In this document: positions 1-9,702 of the stretch, piece by piece | Layout of the letters: each line of letters begins with the position of its first letter | Position numbering within the stretch: the stretch's first letter is position 1 | Assembly (NCBI RefSeq): GCF_900105045.1 | Contig: NZ_LT629739.1 | Coordinates: forward strand, 434,001-498,000 | Length of the DNA: 64,000 bases | Direction of reading: 5' to 3' | From: Brevibacterium picturae | Lineage (GTDB): Bacteria > Actinomycetota > Actinomycetes > Actinomycetales > Brevibacteriaceae | The notes under the pieces: model-generated | The model's database searches: none | What the model saw: the letters and a program-made list of their open reading frames with translations, nothing else | What the model was told of the DNA's origin: nothing | Position numbers and translations under genes: made by a program

Positions 1-3
1 TCT

Positions 4-498
4 ATGTACGAAGCGGGCCCTTCGGCGCCATTGACGCGCAGCGACAGCGATTTCCTCACCGCTTATACGGACGTCGGCACTGAGGATCTGACGCAGGAAG
101 CAGTTGATGCCGCTGATGCAGAGATTGCTGCCAACCGGTCGGCAGCGGCAATGGACGTGAAAGAGAAGTCCTTTGACACTCAGGAAGTTGCTGCTGCCCT
201 GAGGATGGCGCCGGCAAATGTCCGTCGTGCCGTCCGCGAAGGAGCACTGTTTTCGGTCAAGATCTCTCCAGCCGGACACCACCTGTTTCCGAAATGGCAG
301 TTTCCGTACGGTCGAGCGCTGCCCGGACTGAACGCAGTGATCAGCGCCTTGCCCCGCAGCTATCATCCGCTGAAGATCGAAGAGTTTATGACCAAGGAGT
401 CAGAAGCACTACGCGGAATGTCACCCGTGACGTGGCTGGCCGAGGGCGGAAACGTCGACGACGTGGTGACCCTTGCCGATGAAATGGCATGGGAATGA
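4..498 (+). CDS. Antitoxin-like DNA-binding protein (MbcA/Xre-type C-terminus), orphan
   Basis: A 164-residue protein; the true start may lie upstream, outside the window. The first 50 residues are acidic and alanine-rich. Residues 58-80 (TQEVAAALRMAPANVRRA) look like a helix-turn-helix. The last 30 residues (LRGMSPVTWLAEGG followed by VVTLADEM) resemble the C-terminal toxin-binding segment of Xre/MbcA/ParS antitoxins, where a short R-x-P-hydrophobic-x-W-L-x-x-G motif precedes a helix. Such antitoxins normally sit beside a RES or ParT toxin gene. None follows here, so a partner could only be upstream, off the window. Function is inferred from motif shape; it could equally be a stand-alone regulator. 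Confidence 0.55.
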   Translation: MYEAGPSAPLTRSDSDFLTAYTDVGTEDLTQEAVDAADAEIAANRSAAAMDVKEKSFDTQEVAAALRMAPANVRRAVREGALFSVKISPAGHHLFPKWQFPYGRALPGLNAVISALPRSYHPLKIEEFMTKESEALRGMSPVTWLAEGGNVDDVVTLADEMAWE

Positions 499-730
499 GT
501 GCGAAGAACCCTCGCATTCCGCATCCACACAGTACAAGCACCCCATGGAATGGAACGGGCTTCGCGAATTCGGACCACTGCGCCAGATGCGGTGGGATCC
601 CCATCCGCTGCCGCTCGACTATCACCCAGAAGTTGGAGTCGCATACTGCCCACTCCCATCTCTATGCCACCGCCTCCGTCGGCGCGTAGACTCAACACCA
701 CTTCACAGTCGATTGCGGAAGGCGATCATC

Positions 731-934
731 GTGCCCTTTGAAGACGGTATAAGCAAAGCAACCAAGAATCTCGACAAGGCTGCTGAGGCAGCGCCCACGT
801 CGAAGGTCGTTCATGCCACCGATCATGAAAAGAAGAACGAAGACGCCGTGGACCGCGCACACGACGGGGAGCGTACCCGCGAAGACGACGGCCAAAACGA
901 CGTCGAGGGCCAGCACGACGACCCTGACGACTGA
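731..934 (+). CDS. Small highly charged acidic protein (67 aa)
   Basis: A GTG start at 731 is preceded by GGAAGG (717-722) at 8-bp spacing, which is why I prefer it to the in-frame ATG at 473, whose extra region has no protein character. The product begins PFEDGISKATKNLDKAAEAAPTS and ends in a run rich in D, E, H, N and R, so it is probably disordered and very soluble. I recognise no family. Small hydrophilic proteins of this type are common stress-associated products in actinobacteria, but that is only analogy. The 232 bp before it (499-730) hold no gene I can support. Confidence 0.5.
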   Translation: MPFEDGISKATKNLDKAAEAAPTSKVVHATDHEKKNEDAVDRAHDGERTREDDGQNDVEGQHDDPDD

Positions 935-961
935 ATGATGACTCTGGCCCCAGTAGTGACG

Positions 962-1720
962 TCAGAACTGGATCCCGCGAGTCAACGCTCCATCGATCAA
1001 TAGGTTTGCCCCAGACGTCCGACTCGACAGAGGACTCGACAAAAAGACGACACTCGCAGCTGTCTCCTCCGGCGTACCCATGCGTCCTGTGGGGTTGAGT
1101 CCCATAGCGAACGAGAACAGCTCCGGATTGCTCGTCTCGATTCCGGGCCAGACTCCATCCTCGTGATAAGTATTTCCCGGCGACACCGTATTCACCCTGA
1201 CGCCCTTGTCGGCAAGGCTGAGAGCCAGTCCTGCCATGTATCCGATGATCGCGGTCTTCATCGTGCCATAGGGTCCGGAGGCGAAGTCCGCCTCACGCCC
1301 CGAGACACTCGAGATGGAGATCAGCGACGCCACATCGCTCTTCTCCAAATGGGGAATGACGAGTTTGGACAGGTTGACCGTGCCCATCATGTCGACGTTG
1401 AACGACTCGTACCAGTTTTCCTCGGTATCCGGAATCGCCAAGGCGCTGACACTGTTGACGACCATGTCGATGCTGCCGAACTCTGCGACCGTGGCATCAA
1501 CCCATTCGGACAGAGACGTGGCGTCTTGAACATCGAGGACCGTGCCGATCGCTTTGCCTGTCGAAACCAATGACTCCTCTGTCTCGGCAACCTCTGAAGC
1601 GTTCCGCGCACAGAAGGCCACGTTGGCACCCTCACCGAGGAACGCCTCAACGATGGCACGTCCGATACCGCGTGTGCCCCCGGTGACCATTGCGGTCTTT
1701 CCGCTGATCTTCAAGTCCAT
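962..1720 (-). CDS. SDR family NAD(P)-dependent oxidoreductase
   Basis: 252 residues, the usual length for a classical short-chain dehydrogenase. The cofactor motif TGGTRGIG lies at residues 12-19, the NNAG equivalent is degenerate (VNSVSALA), the catalytic serine is in SISSVSG and the catalytic pair is YGTMK. The start at 1720 (MDLKISGKTAMVTGG) puts the Rossmann strand at the normal distance from the N-terminus; an upstream in-frame ATG at 1792 would overlap the neighbouring gene. It lies 52 bp downstream of the acetamidase gene on the same strand and is probably co-transcribed. The substrate is unknown. The NSVS in place of NNAG is unusual for classical SDRs and hints at an enoyl-reductase-like or divergent member. 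Confidence 0.85.
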   Translation of the reverse strand: MDLKISGKTAMVTGGTRGIGRAIVEAFLGEGANVAFCARNASEVAETEESLVSTGKAIGTVLDVQDATSLSEWVDATVAEFGSIDMVVNSVSALAIPDTEENWYESFNVDMMGTVNLSKLVIPHLEKSDVASLISISSVSGREADFASGPYGTMKTAIIGYMAGLALSLADKGVRVNTVSPGNTYHEDGVWPGIETSNPELFSFAMGLNPTGRMGTPEETAASVVFLSSPLSSRTSGANLLIDGALTRGIQF

Positions 1721-1772
1721 GGTGAGACCCTTTCTCTTCGATGTTCGTGGGTGCTGAGTTCGTTCTCTGGGA

Positions 1773-2774
1773 TCAGACCAAGGAGCGAGCACGATCGCGG
1801 AGATCCGCGTGGATCCCGTTGAACGCGCTGCGCTCCGGCAGCAGGGACTTCGCGATCTTCGTCATCACGCTGTAATTGGTGTCGACGACATTGGCGACGG
1901 GGACCAGTGAGATCTGGGTGAGCAGCTGATAGGCGTCCATCCTGTCCAGCCCGTAGAGTTCGCCGAGCCACTGGATCATCTGCACTTGGGAGATCCTCCA
2001 CGAATCCTCCATCGGCCGCGATGACCCGACAACCATCCAATGAGCGTCGTCTTCCAGACGCGGCCAGTCCGGAGCACCGCCTTTGATGAGGTCGACGATG
2101 ATCGTCGAGTTCATCGCTCCTTCCACTGCAGTACCGCAGGCTTCGCCTTCGCCTTGCCGGTAGTGTCCGTCGCCGATGGAGAACATGGCACCTTCGACGT
2201 TCACTCCGAAGTAGGCAGTCGTCCCGACTCTCATCTCCGGGGTGTCCATGTTTCCGCCGAATCGTTCGGGGGTCAGGGAGGAGAACACCTCGCTGCCGGC
2301 CGGTGCTAGGCCAACAGTGCCGAGCATGGGCTCGATGGGCAGGGCAACCTCGAAGTCGCCCTTGCGTGTCTGGAATCCCACGGTCTGTGCGGCGGAATCG
2401 ATTTCGTAGATCCAGACGCCTTCGGGAAGATGATCGTGGAGCAGGCTCGTCCTGTCAGTGGCAGTCAGCCCGCCGAAGAAGGGGATCATGGCGGACGCGC
2501 CCCAACCACGAGCTGGGGTCAGGTCGACGATGTGGATGGCCAGTGTGTCACCAGGTTCGGCTCCTTCGACATAGAAAGGGCCGGTCTGTGGATTGAGATA
2601 CCGGGAGTCGAGCACCGTGCTCGGAACGTCGGCGACTGAGGTGATTGCGTTGTTGAACGCGTCCTCGGTCCACAGTCGCAGGGCAGTGCCGGGCTTGATC
2701 GTAGCTGCCGGCCGACAACCACCGAAAGTGTAGACGAATTGATTGTGTTCAGGAACAAAGTCGACGACGTCCAT
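1773..2774 (-). CDS. Acetamidase/formamidase family protein
   Basis: 333 residues, matching the FmdA/AmdA family, which hydrolyses short amides such as formamide or acetamide to ammonia and the acid. Supporting features are an early TIKPGTALRLWTEDAF segment, VEGAEPGDTLAIHIVDL, an acidic, histidine-containing GDGHYRQGEGEACGTAVEG stretch around residues 205-223, and MVVGSSRPMEDSW near the C-terminus. The length is somewhat shorter than the roughly 400 residues of classical FmdA. It leads a two-gene unit with the SDR at 962. Divergent from it is the PAP2 gene, with 213 bp between. Family membership is solid; the particular amide is not predictable. Confidence 0.85.
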   Translation of the reverse strand: MDVVDFVPEHNQFVYTFGGCRPAATIKPGTALRLWTEDAFNNAITSVADVPSTVLDSRYLNPQTGPFYVEGAEPGDTLAIHIVDLTPARGWGASAMIPFFGGLTATDRTSLLHDHLPEGVWIYEIDSAAQTVGFQTRKGDFEVALPIEPMLGTVGLAPAGSEVFSSLTPERFGGNMDTPEMRVGTTAYFGVNVEGAMFSIGDGHYRQGEGEACGTAVEGAMNSTIIVDLIKGGAPDWPRLEDDAHWMVVGSSRPMEDSWRISQVQMIQWLGELYGLDRMDAYQLLTQISLVPVANVVDTNYSVMTKIAKSLLPERSAFNGIHADLRDRARSLV

Positions 2775-2987
2775 ACTTGATGCTACGTGATCATTGTCAC
2801 TGGGCCAATGGTTCTCATGGTCGCTCCAGGGCCACGATTCGGCACCGTGCGCGGCGTCTGTCCTGAACGCCTCATGAACATCCTCGGAACGCTGGCGGCT
2901 TCGATCCGCGACATGACAGGGCGGAGGCAGTTCCCGGACTACAGCAGTGTCAACAGCAGCACTTCCGACGGACTAGACTTTCCCTTG

Positions 2988-3746
2988 ATGGTTGTCGATT
3001 CACATACGGCGTCTGATGATCCGATTGGCATCCCCTCCGATCGTGACAGACCGCGGGCTCAGAGCAAGGGGTGGCTGAATCAGGCGACCTCAATTTGGGT
3101 CTTGACGCTGGGATTCATCGTGCTGACAGTCCTCGCCGCAGGGCCAGTACGAGTACTGGACTACCAACTCAATCGGCGTTGGCTCTATCTCTTCAATCCT
3201 GATCTGGTGTGGTTCGCACAGAACATTTTGGATAGCATCGCCGGGCAAGCAGTCTGTCTGCCTGTACTGGCGGCCGTGGCGATCACCCTCGCGTACCGAC
3301 GCCAATCCTGGCGTCCGATCGGATTCGCACTGGCGGCGGAAGCAGCGTTCTACATCGGCGTCGGGGGTCTGAAAGTTCTCCTGGCACGGCCGGCGACGAC
3401 CTTGCACGATCCGCGATTCTTCCAAGGTGGTCTGCTCGACTTCGGTGATCGTGGAATCAGCTACCCGTCAGGGCACTCCGCCGAGGCGGTGCTGATCTAC
3501 GGTGCCGCCGTCTACCTCATCGCCCATTACAGCGGCGCCTCCCAAAGAGTCGTGCACGGACTCAGCTGGGTCGTGGCAGCGATCGCCATGAATTCCGTTG
3601 TGGTGTCATTCCTCCTCGGGTGGCATTGGATCACCGACCTCCTCGGCGGCCTCATCGCCGGTGGTCTGTTCCTACGAATCCTGACGACGCTCGACAAGCG
3701 GCTCCTCGACCGGGAGCGAAAGAAACTACTCGCTGCAACTCTGTGA
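2988..3746 (+). CDS. PAP2-family membrane phosphatase
   Basis: A 252-residue integral membrane protein with about six hydrophobic segments. PAP2 motifs are present: KVLLARP (K-x4-RP), YPSGHS, and GWHWITD with the H-x3-D pair. The third motif normally starts with SR; here the stretch reads SFLLGWHWITD, so the Arg is Phe (see findings). PAP2 enzymes remove phosphate from lipid phosphates such as phosphatidic acid or undecaprenyl pyrophosphate at the membrane. I chose the ATG at 2988 (MVVDSHTASDD); an in-frame ATG at 2787 would add 67 residues with no membrane or domain character. The 213-bp gap upstream (2775-2987) must hold the promoters for this gene and the divergent acetamidase. Confidence 0.85.
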   Translation: MVVDSHTASDDPIGIPSDRDRPRAQSKGWLNQATSIWVLTLGFIVLTVLAAGPVRVLDYQLNRRWLYLFNPDLVWFAQNILDSIAGQAVCLPVLAAVAITLAYRRQSWRPIGFALAAEAAFYIGVGGLKVLLARPATTLHDPRFFQGGLLDFGDRGISYPSGHSAEAVLIYGAAVYLIAHYSGASQRVVHGLSWVVAAIAMNSVVVSFLLGWHWITDLLGGLIAGGLFLRILTTLDKRLLDRERKKLLAATL

Positions 3747-3763
3747 GATGCTTCGAACTCGCC

Positions 3764-4366
3764 CTAGGGCGAAGTCTCTGCGGCAGTGCGCTCGAGTCGC
3801 TTGCTGAGCTGCAGCCCCCGCTGCGCCCATTCGATCTCACTCCGGGCACGAGCGGCCAAACCTTCGTAGGCGAACTTCTTGTAGGCGATGGTGACTTCAC
3901 GATCCGCATCGGCGGTGACCGCCAGACGGCGATTGAGCATGGGCGATTCGAGTGCCTCGATCGTAGCGATCTCGTCCTCCCAAACCTGCAGCTCACTCTC
4001 CCAGTGAGAGATGTGCTCGTTGAGGAATGCGTAGACGGACGCCTGGTCGGCTGACTCCAGATAGGCGGCGCGCAGATGGGCGGCATCGCGTGTGCGTTGG
4101 TACTTCAGTGGGCCGTTCATCCAGTCGATGAAGGCCTGCTCCCCCGCCTCGGTGACATGATAGACGCGACGCATTCCGGCGGATCCGCGCGTCTGCTCCT
4201 CGGCGACGATGAGCTCTTCCGTCGCCATCTTCCGCAGTTCCGGATAGATCTGCGAATCCGGGGCATGCCAGACGTGACCGACGGACTGGGAGAACTGCTT
4301 CTGCAGCTCGTAGCCGGACATCGGGCCGATGCGCAGCAGAGCCAGCAGTGCACTTCGGAGACTCAT
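3764..4366 (-). CDS. PadR family transcriptional regulator
   Basis: 200 residues with the PadR winged helix at the N-terminus (SLRSALLALLRIGPMSGYEL, then SQIYPELRKMATEELI) followed by the C-terminal Vir-like helical dimerisation region (about 95-190). Start at 4366 fits the family; a longer open frame upstream runs into the next gene. PadR members typically repress genes for phenolic-acid metabolism until the phenolic ligand binds. It lies 70 bp downstream of the LigM-like gene on the same strand, so it may be the last gene of the metF-ligM unit and control it from the paired operators at 6800 and 6924. That regulatory link is inferred. Confidence 0.88.
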   Translation of the reverse strand: MSLRSALLALLRIGPMSGYELQKQFSQSVGHVWHAPDSQIYPELRKMATEELIVAEEQTRGSAGMRRVYHVTEAGEQAFIDWMNGPLKYQRTRDAAHLRAAYLESADQASVYAFLNEHISHWESELQVWEDEIATIEALESPMLNRRLAVTADADREVTIAYKKFAYEGLAARARSEIEWAQRGLQLSKRLERTAAETSP

Positions 4367-4436
4367 CGTGGTTCCTATTCTGTGAATCAGCGAGGGGCCC
4401 GGACACGCTGCCCGGACCCTCCTCAGACTACATCTC

Positions 4437-6736
<2,300 letters not shown>

Positions 6737-6787
6737 GTGGTGATTCCTTTCATGAACACTGCGATGGGTTCGTGAAATCACTATACG

Positions 6788-6813
6788 CATAGGCATTTAC
6801 CTATGTCCATAGG
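6788..6813. promoter_or_regulatory. Palindromic operator upstream of metF-like gene
   Basis: A perfect inverted repeat CCTATG-TC-CATAGG spans 6800-6813, and a third half-site CATAGG lies at 6788-6793. It sits 64 bp before the metF-like GTG, where a promoter is expected. A near copy lies at 6924-6937 before the divergent transporter. The shared pattern is TACCTAT-N-T-Y-CATAGGCA. The PadR protein at 3764 is the likeliest local binder. Confidence 0.6.
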
Positions 6814-6923
6814 CAAATGAATGTTCATGCCTGCCGACGCCACCTGGGCGCGCATGACCCGATCGGCACACGGCCATTGCCCGAGCACCTCGGCGCTGAT
6901 AATGTGCCCATCATCTCGCTATA

Positions 6924-6937
6924 CCTATCTTCATAGG
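6924..6937. promoter_or_regulatory. Second palindromic operator, upstream of aromatic-acid transporter
   Basis: CCTATC-TT-CATAGG, one mismatch between the arms, 50 bp before the transporter GTG at 6988. It matches the site at 6800-6813 in both arms and in the flanking TA and CA bases. The pair would let one regulator control the divergent catabolic and uptake genes. Confidence 0.55.
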
Positions 6938-6987
6938 CATCCTGCAACGATGCGGATGCTGAACTCACCACAGAATCGGAGAACGCG

Positions 6988-8334
6988 GTGGACCTGCGCG
7001 AACGACTCAACTCCTCCCGAATGTCGGCGTATCAGTGGCTGATCGTCGGCATCTGCACCTTCCTCAATGCCTTGGACGGCTATGACGTCCTGGCCATCTC
7101 GTTCACCTCGAACCAGGTCAGTGAGGAGTTCTCCCTGTCCGGAACGGCTCTCGGCCTCGTGATGAGCGCCGCGCTGCTCGGGATGGCCGTCGGTGCCTTG
7201 GCCCTGGGACCGGTCGCGGACCGGATCGGACGGCGGAACATGACGATCATTGCTCTCATCGTCAATATCTGCGGTCTCTTCCTCTCCGCCACCGCCACCT
7301 CGGCGACGGAATTGGGCATCTGGCGCATCGTCACGGGCCTGGGCATCGGCGGCATCCTCGTGGGCACCAATGTCATCTGCGCGGAATACGCCTCCCGCAA
7401 ACGTCGTGGCCTGGTCATCAGCATCTACACCGCCGGCTACGGAATCGATGCCGCTGTCGGCGGTTCGGTGATGGTCTCGCTCATCGCCACCTCCGGGTGG
7501 CGGTCGGTCTTCGTCCTCGGCGGATGCCTGGCCACGCTGTCTCTGGTGCTCGTCCTCGTGCTGGTTCCCGAATCGCCGTCCCATCTCTACAACCGGCGAC
7601 CGGAGAACGCGGTGAAGAAGCTGACGCTGATCGCCCGCCGGCTGGGCTACACCGAGCCTGTTGATCTGAATGCCTCGAGCGCGGAGCAGGAGAACAGGGC
7701 GGGCGATTCCGGTGTACTGGCACTGTTCAACCGTCGCAATCGCCGGGTCACCTTCGTCGTCTGGGCAACGTTCTTCATCGTCATGTTCGGCTTCTACTTC
7801 GTCAATTCCTGGACCCCACGCCTTATGAACGAATCCGGGCTCACCGACACCTTGTCGATGATCGTCACGGTCGGGCTGACCTTGGGAGGGGCCATCGGAT
7901 CCGTGGTCTTCGGGCTGTTCACCTCACGCTGGTCAACCCGCTCGGTGCTGATGAGCTTCTCTGTTCTGGCCGCGATCCTTATGGCGGTCTTCATCTTCAC
8001 GGCGCAGTGGATCGTGCTGGTCATCGTCGTCGGTGTGCTGGTGGGAATGTTCAGCAACGGCTGCATCGCCGGCCTCTACGTCCTCACTCCGCAGTCCTAC
8101 TCGTCGTCGCTGCGCTCGACCGGCGTGGGCTGGGGAATCGGCATCGGTCGCTTCGGTGCGATCATCGCCCCGACAGCCACGGGTGCGATGCTCGACGGTG
8201 GGTGGAGCCCGCAGGCGATCTACGTCTTCGTCGGTGCTGTGCTCCTGCTGGCGGCGGTCGTGCTGCTGGGCATGCGCGGAGTCGATGTCGAGGCGAACCG
8301 TCGCCCGGAGGTCCGGGAGGGCGCTGCGGTGTAA
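6988..8334 (+). CDS. MFS aromatic acid:H+ symporter (AAHS family, PcaK/VanK-like)
   Basis: 448 residues with twelve hydrophobic segments. The first helix carries the acidic DGYD motif (FLNALDGYDVLAISF) that AAHS transporters such as PcaK need for uptake, and the loop 2-3 signature is GPVADRIGRRNM. A second DR-like loop precedes the C-terminal half, and PESPSHL follows helix 6 as in the family. GTG at 6988 is the start because the N-terminus then aligns with AAHS members. Divergent transcription from the metF-ligM unit and the shared operators point to import of the methoxybenzoate that LigM demethylates. The exact substrate is inferred. Confidence 0.88.
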   Translation: MDLRERLNSSRMSAYQWLIVGICTFLNALDGYDVLAISFTSNQVSEEFSLSGTALGLVMSAALLGMAVGALALGPVADRIGRRNMTIIALIVNICGLFLSATATSATELGIWRIVTGLGIGGILVGTNVICAEYASRKRRGLVISIYTAGYGIDAAVGGSVMVSLIATSGWRSVFVLGGCLATLSLVLVLVLVPESPSHLYNRRPENAVKKLTLIARRLGYTEPVDLNASSAEQENRAGDSGVLALFNRRNRRVTFVVWATFFIVMFGFYFVNSWTPRLMNESGLTDTLSMIVTVGLTLGGAIGSVVFGLFTSRWSTRSVLMSFSVLAAILMAVFIFTAQWIVLVIVVGVLVGMFSNGCIAGLYVLTPQSYSSSLRSTGVGWGIGIGRFGAIIAPTATGAMLDGGWSPQAIYVFVGAVLLLAAVVLLGMRGVDVEANRRPEVREGAAV

Positions 8335-8364
8335 GGACTCACTGCTGCGGTGTGACGGCTCGTT
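8323..8364 (+). repeat. Tandem 21-bp duplication across the transporter stop codon
   Basis: GCTGCGGTGTAAGGACTCACT (8323-8343) is followed at once by a copy matching at 16 of 21 positions (8344-8364), with a fainter third echo near 8376. The first copy contains the TAA stop of the transporter gene. The 108-bp gap to the next gene holds nothing else. Confidence 0.6.
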
Positions 8365-8442
8365 GGTGTGTGGCGGCGCTGCAGGCTCGCTGGTAAGGGA
8401 CGGTGCCGTGGGGCCGATCGGGCTTCGGTGGAGGTTCGAGCG

Positions 8443-8964
8443 TCACAGCACCTGGAAGATGTCGATCCTCACACCGTTGGGGCTGCGCACACCGGAGCCG
8501 ATGAAGAGAACCTCGCTCATCCAGGCATAGGGGCCTGACTCGTCTGCGGTCAGTCGCGGTACGCACCGAAAGTAGATCTTCTCGGGGTCGACGTGCTCGC
8601 GGCTCATCACCTTGTTGAGGTCATCGCTGCTGCCGGTGCGAATCGCTCGGTTCTCCACGAGAATGTGGTGCCCGTCATCGGTTTTCAGCACATAATCGGC
8701 GGCGAGGTGAGCAACGGTGTCGCTGGGATACTGCTGGAAGTCGGCGCCAGCGTTGAGCACTTCTCCGCTGAGTCCCGGGCCGCTGACCCGGCCACCACGG
8801 ATCGGGACGACCTTGCGCAGTCCGTCGACGGTCGTCCCGATCGTGATCGGTGCGTCCACCGCAACGTCGACGGTCGCAAGGTAGGACAGTTCCGGCGCGG
8901 TGATTTCACTCAGAGATGGTGCGCCGGAGTCTGAGGCGTCGAAGTTCTCGGATTGCTGGGTCAA
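8443..8964 (-). CDS. DUF3237 domain-containing protein
   Basis: 173 residues. The pattern APELSYLATVDVAVDAPITIG, VPIRGGRVSGPGLSGEVL, GADFQ and HLAADYVLKTDDGHHILVENRAIR is characteristic of DUF3237 (UPF0311), a small beta-barrel family of unknown biochemical role often found near aromatic or terpene catabolic genes. The start at 8964 places the domain after a 20-residue acidic leader. It is convergent with the aromatic-acid transporter. No catalytic residues can be named. Confidence 0.85.
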   Translation of the reverse strand: MTQQSENFDASDSGAPSLSEITAPELSYLATVDVAVDAPITIGTTVDGLRKVVPIRGGRVSGPGLSGEVLNAGADFQQYPSDTVAHLAADYVLKTDDGHHILVENRAIRTGSSDDLNKVMSREHVDPEKIYFRCVPRLTADESGPYAWMSEVLFIGSGVRSPNGVRIDIFQVL

Positions 8965-9028
8965 TGGTTCGTCTCCTCGGGATGGCTGGCGGCGGCGCTC
9001 ACAGTGGCCTCGGCGTGAGCGTATACCG

Positions 9029-9532
9029 TCAGCGCTTGTCGAATCGCTGTCCAGCGGGATTGCTCGACAGCAGGAAGAGAATGAACAACGTGATCGAGCC
9101 CAAGATTGGGACGAGTCCGAGAAGTAGGAACCACCCGCTCAGGCCCGCGTCATGGAGCCTGCGCACGCTGAGGCTGATGGTGGGCAGAATCGTCGCGAGG
9201 AAGTACATCAGCAGAAACGTACCGATCAGCCCTGCCCCTATGCTGACATCGGTGATGACACCGCCGAAGTGACTCACCCCTGCTGTTGTGATCTGGGTGG
9301 CCCCCGCTAGCGCACCGCCCACGCTGTAGACGACGATGCTGAGCAGCGTGATCCACCAGTATTCGCTGCGGCTTGCTCGTCCGAAGAAGACCGCGTACTT
9401 ACGGAAATAGCGCCGTATCGCCGCGGCCGGTGATGCGCCTGGAAGCGGAGTGTAGGTGCCCAGCAGAGTGCTGTCAGCAGTCGCCTGCACATGCGTGCTC
9501 GCATAGTCCCGTGGAATGGAGAGGTGGGTCAT
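9029..9532 (-). CDS. DUF805 family inner-membrane protein
   Basis: 167 residues. After a hydrophilic leader of about 45 residues comes FFGRASRSEYWW, the DUF805 hallmark at the start of helix 1, then three further hydrophobic segments, with SVRRLHDAGLSGWFLLLGLVPILGSI near the end (the RLHDxGxSGW motif). Members are small membrane proteins of unknown function. The upstream 170 bp (9533-9702) contain no gene. There is no clear operon partner; the gene upstream on the same strand (the MHS transporter) ends 170 bp away. Confidence 0.87.
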   Translation of the reverse strand: MTHLSIPRDYASTHVQATADSTLLGTYTPLPGASPAAAIRRYFRKYAVFFGRASRSEYWWITLLSIVVYSVGGALAGATQITTAGVSHFGGVITDVSIGAGLIGTFLLMYFLATILPTISLSVRRLHDAGLSGWFLLLGLVPILGSITLFILFLLSSNPAGQRFDKR

Positions 9533-9702
9533 ATATAAACACTACAAGCAGGGTTGGCGTGTGACGTGGGAAACACGATCGAATTGTTCGGTCAATCGTC
9601 GAAGTTCGTGCAGTGTTCATGTGCAGCCGTCGGAAATCCATCCGATTGGAGAGCCGATGGTGTGGGTCCACACGATGCCGACCAGGTCCAGCCGGCGTGA
9701 GG

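Noticed and set aside
473..730. A longer start (473) for the small acidic protein
   Set aside because: It would overlap the antitoxin-like gene, and the added sequence is compositionally unlike the acidic part. GTG 731 has a good ribosome site.
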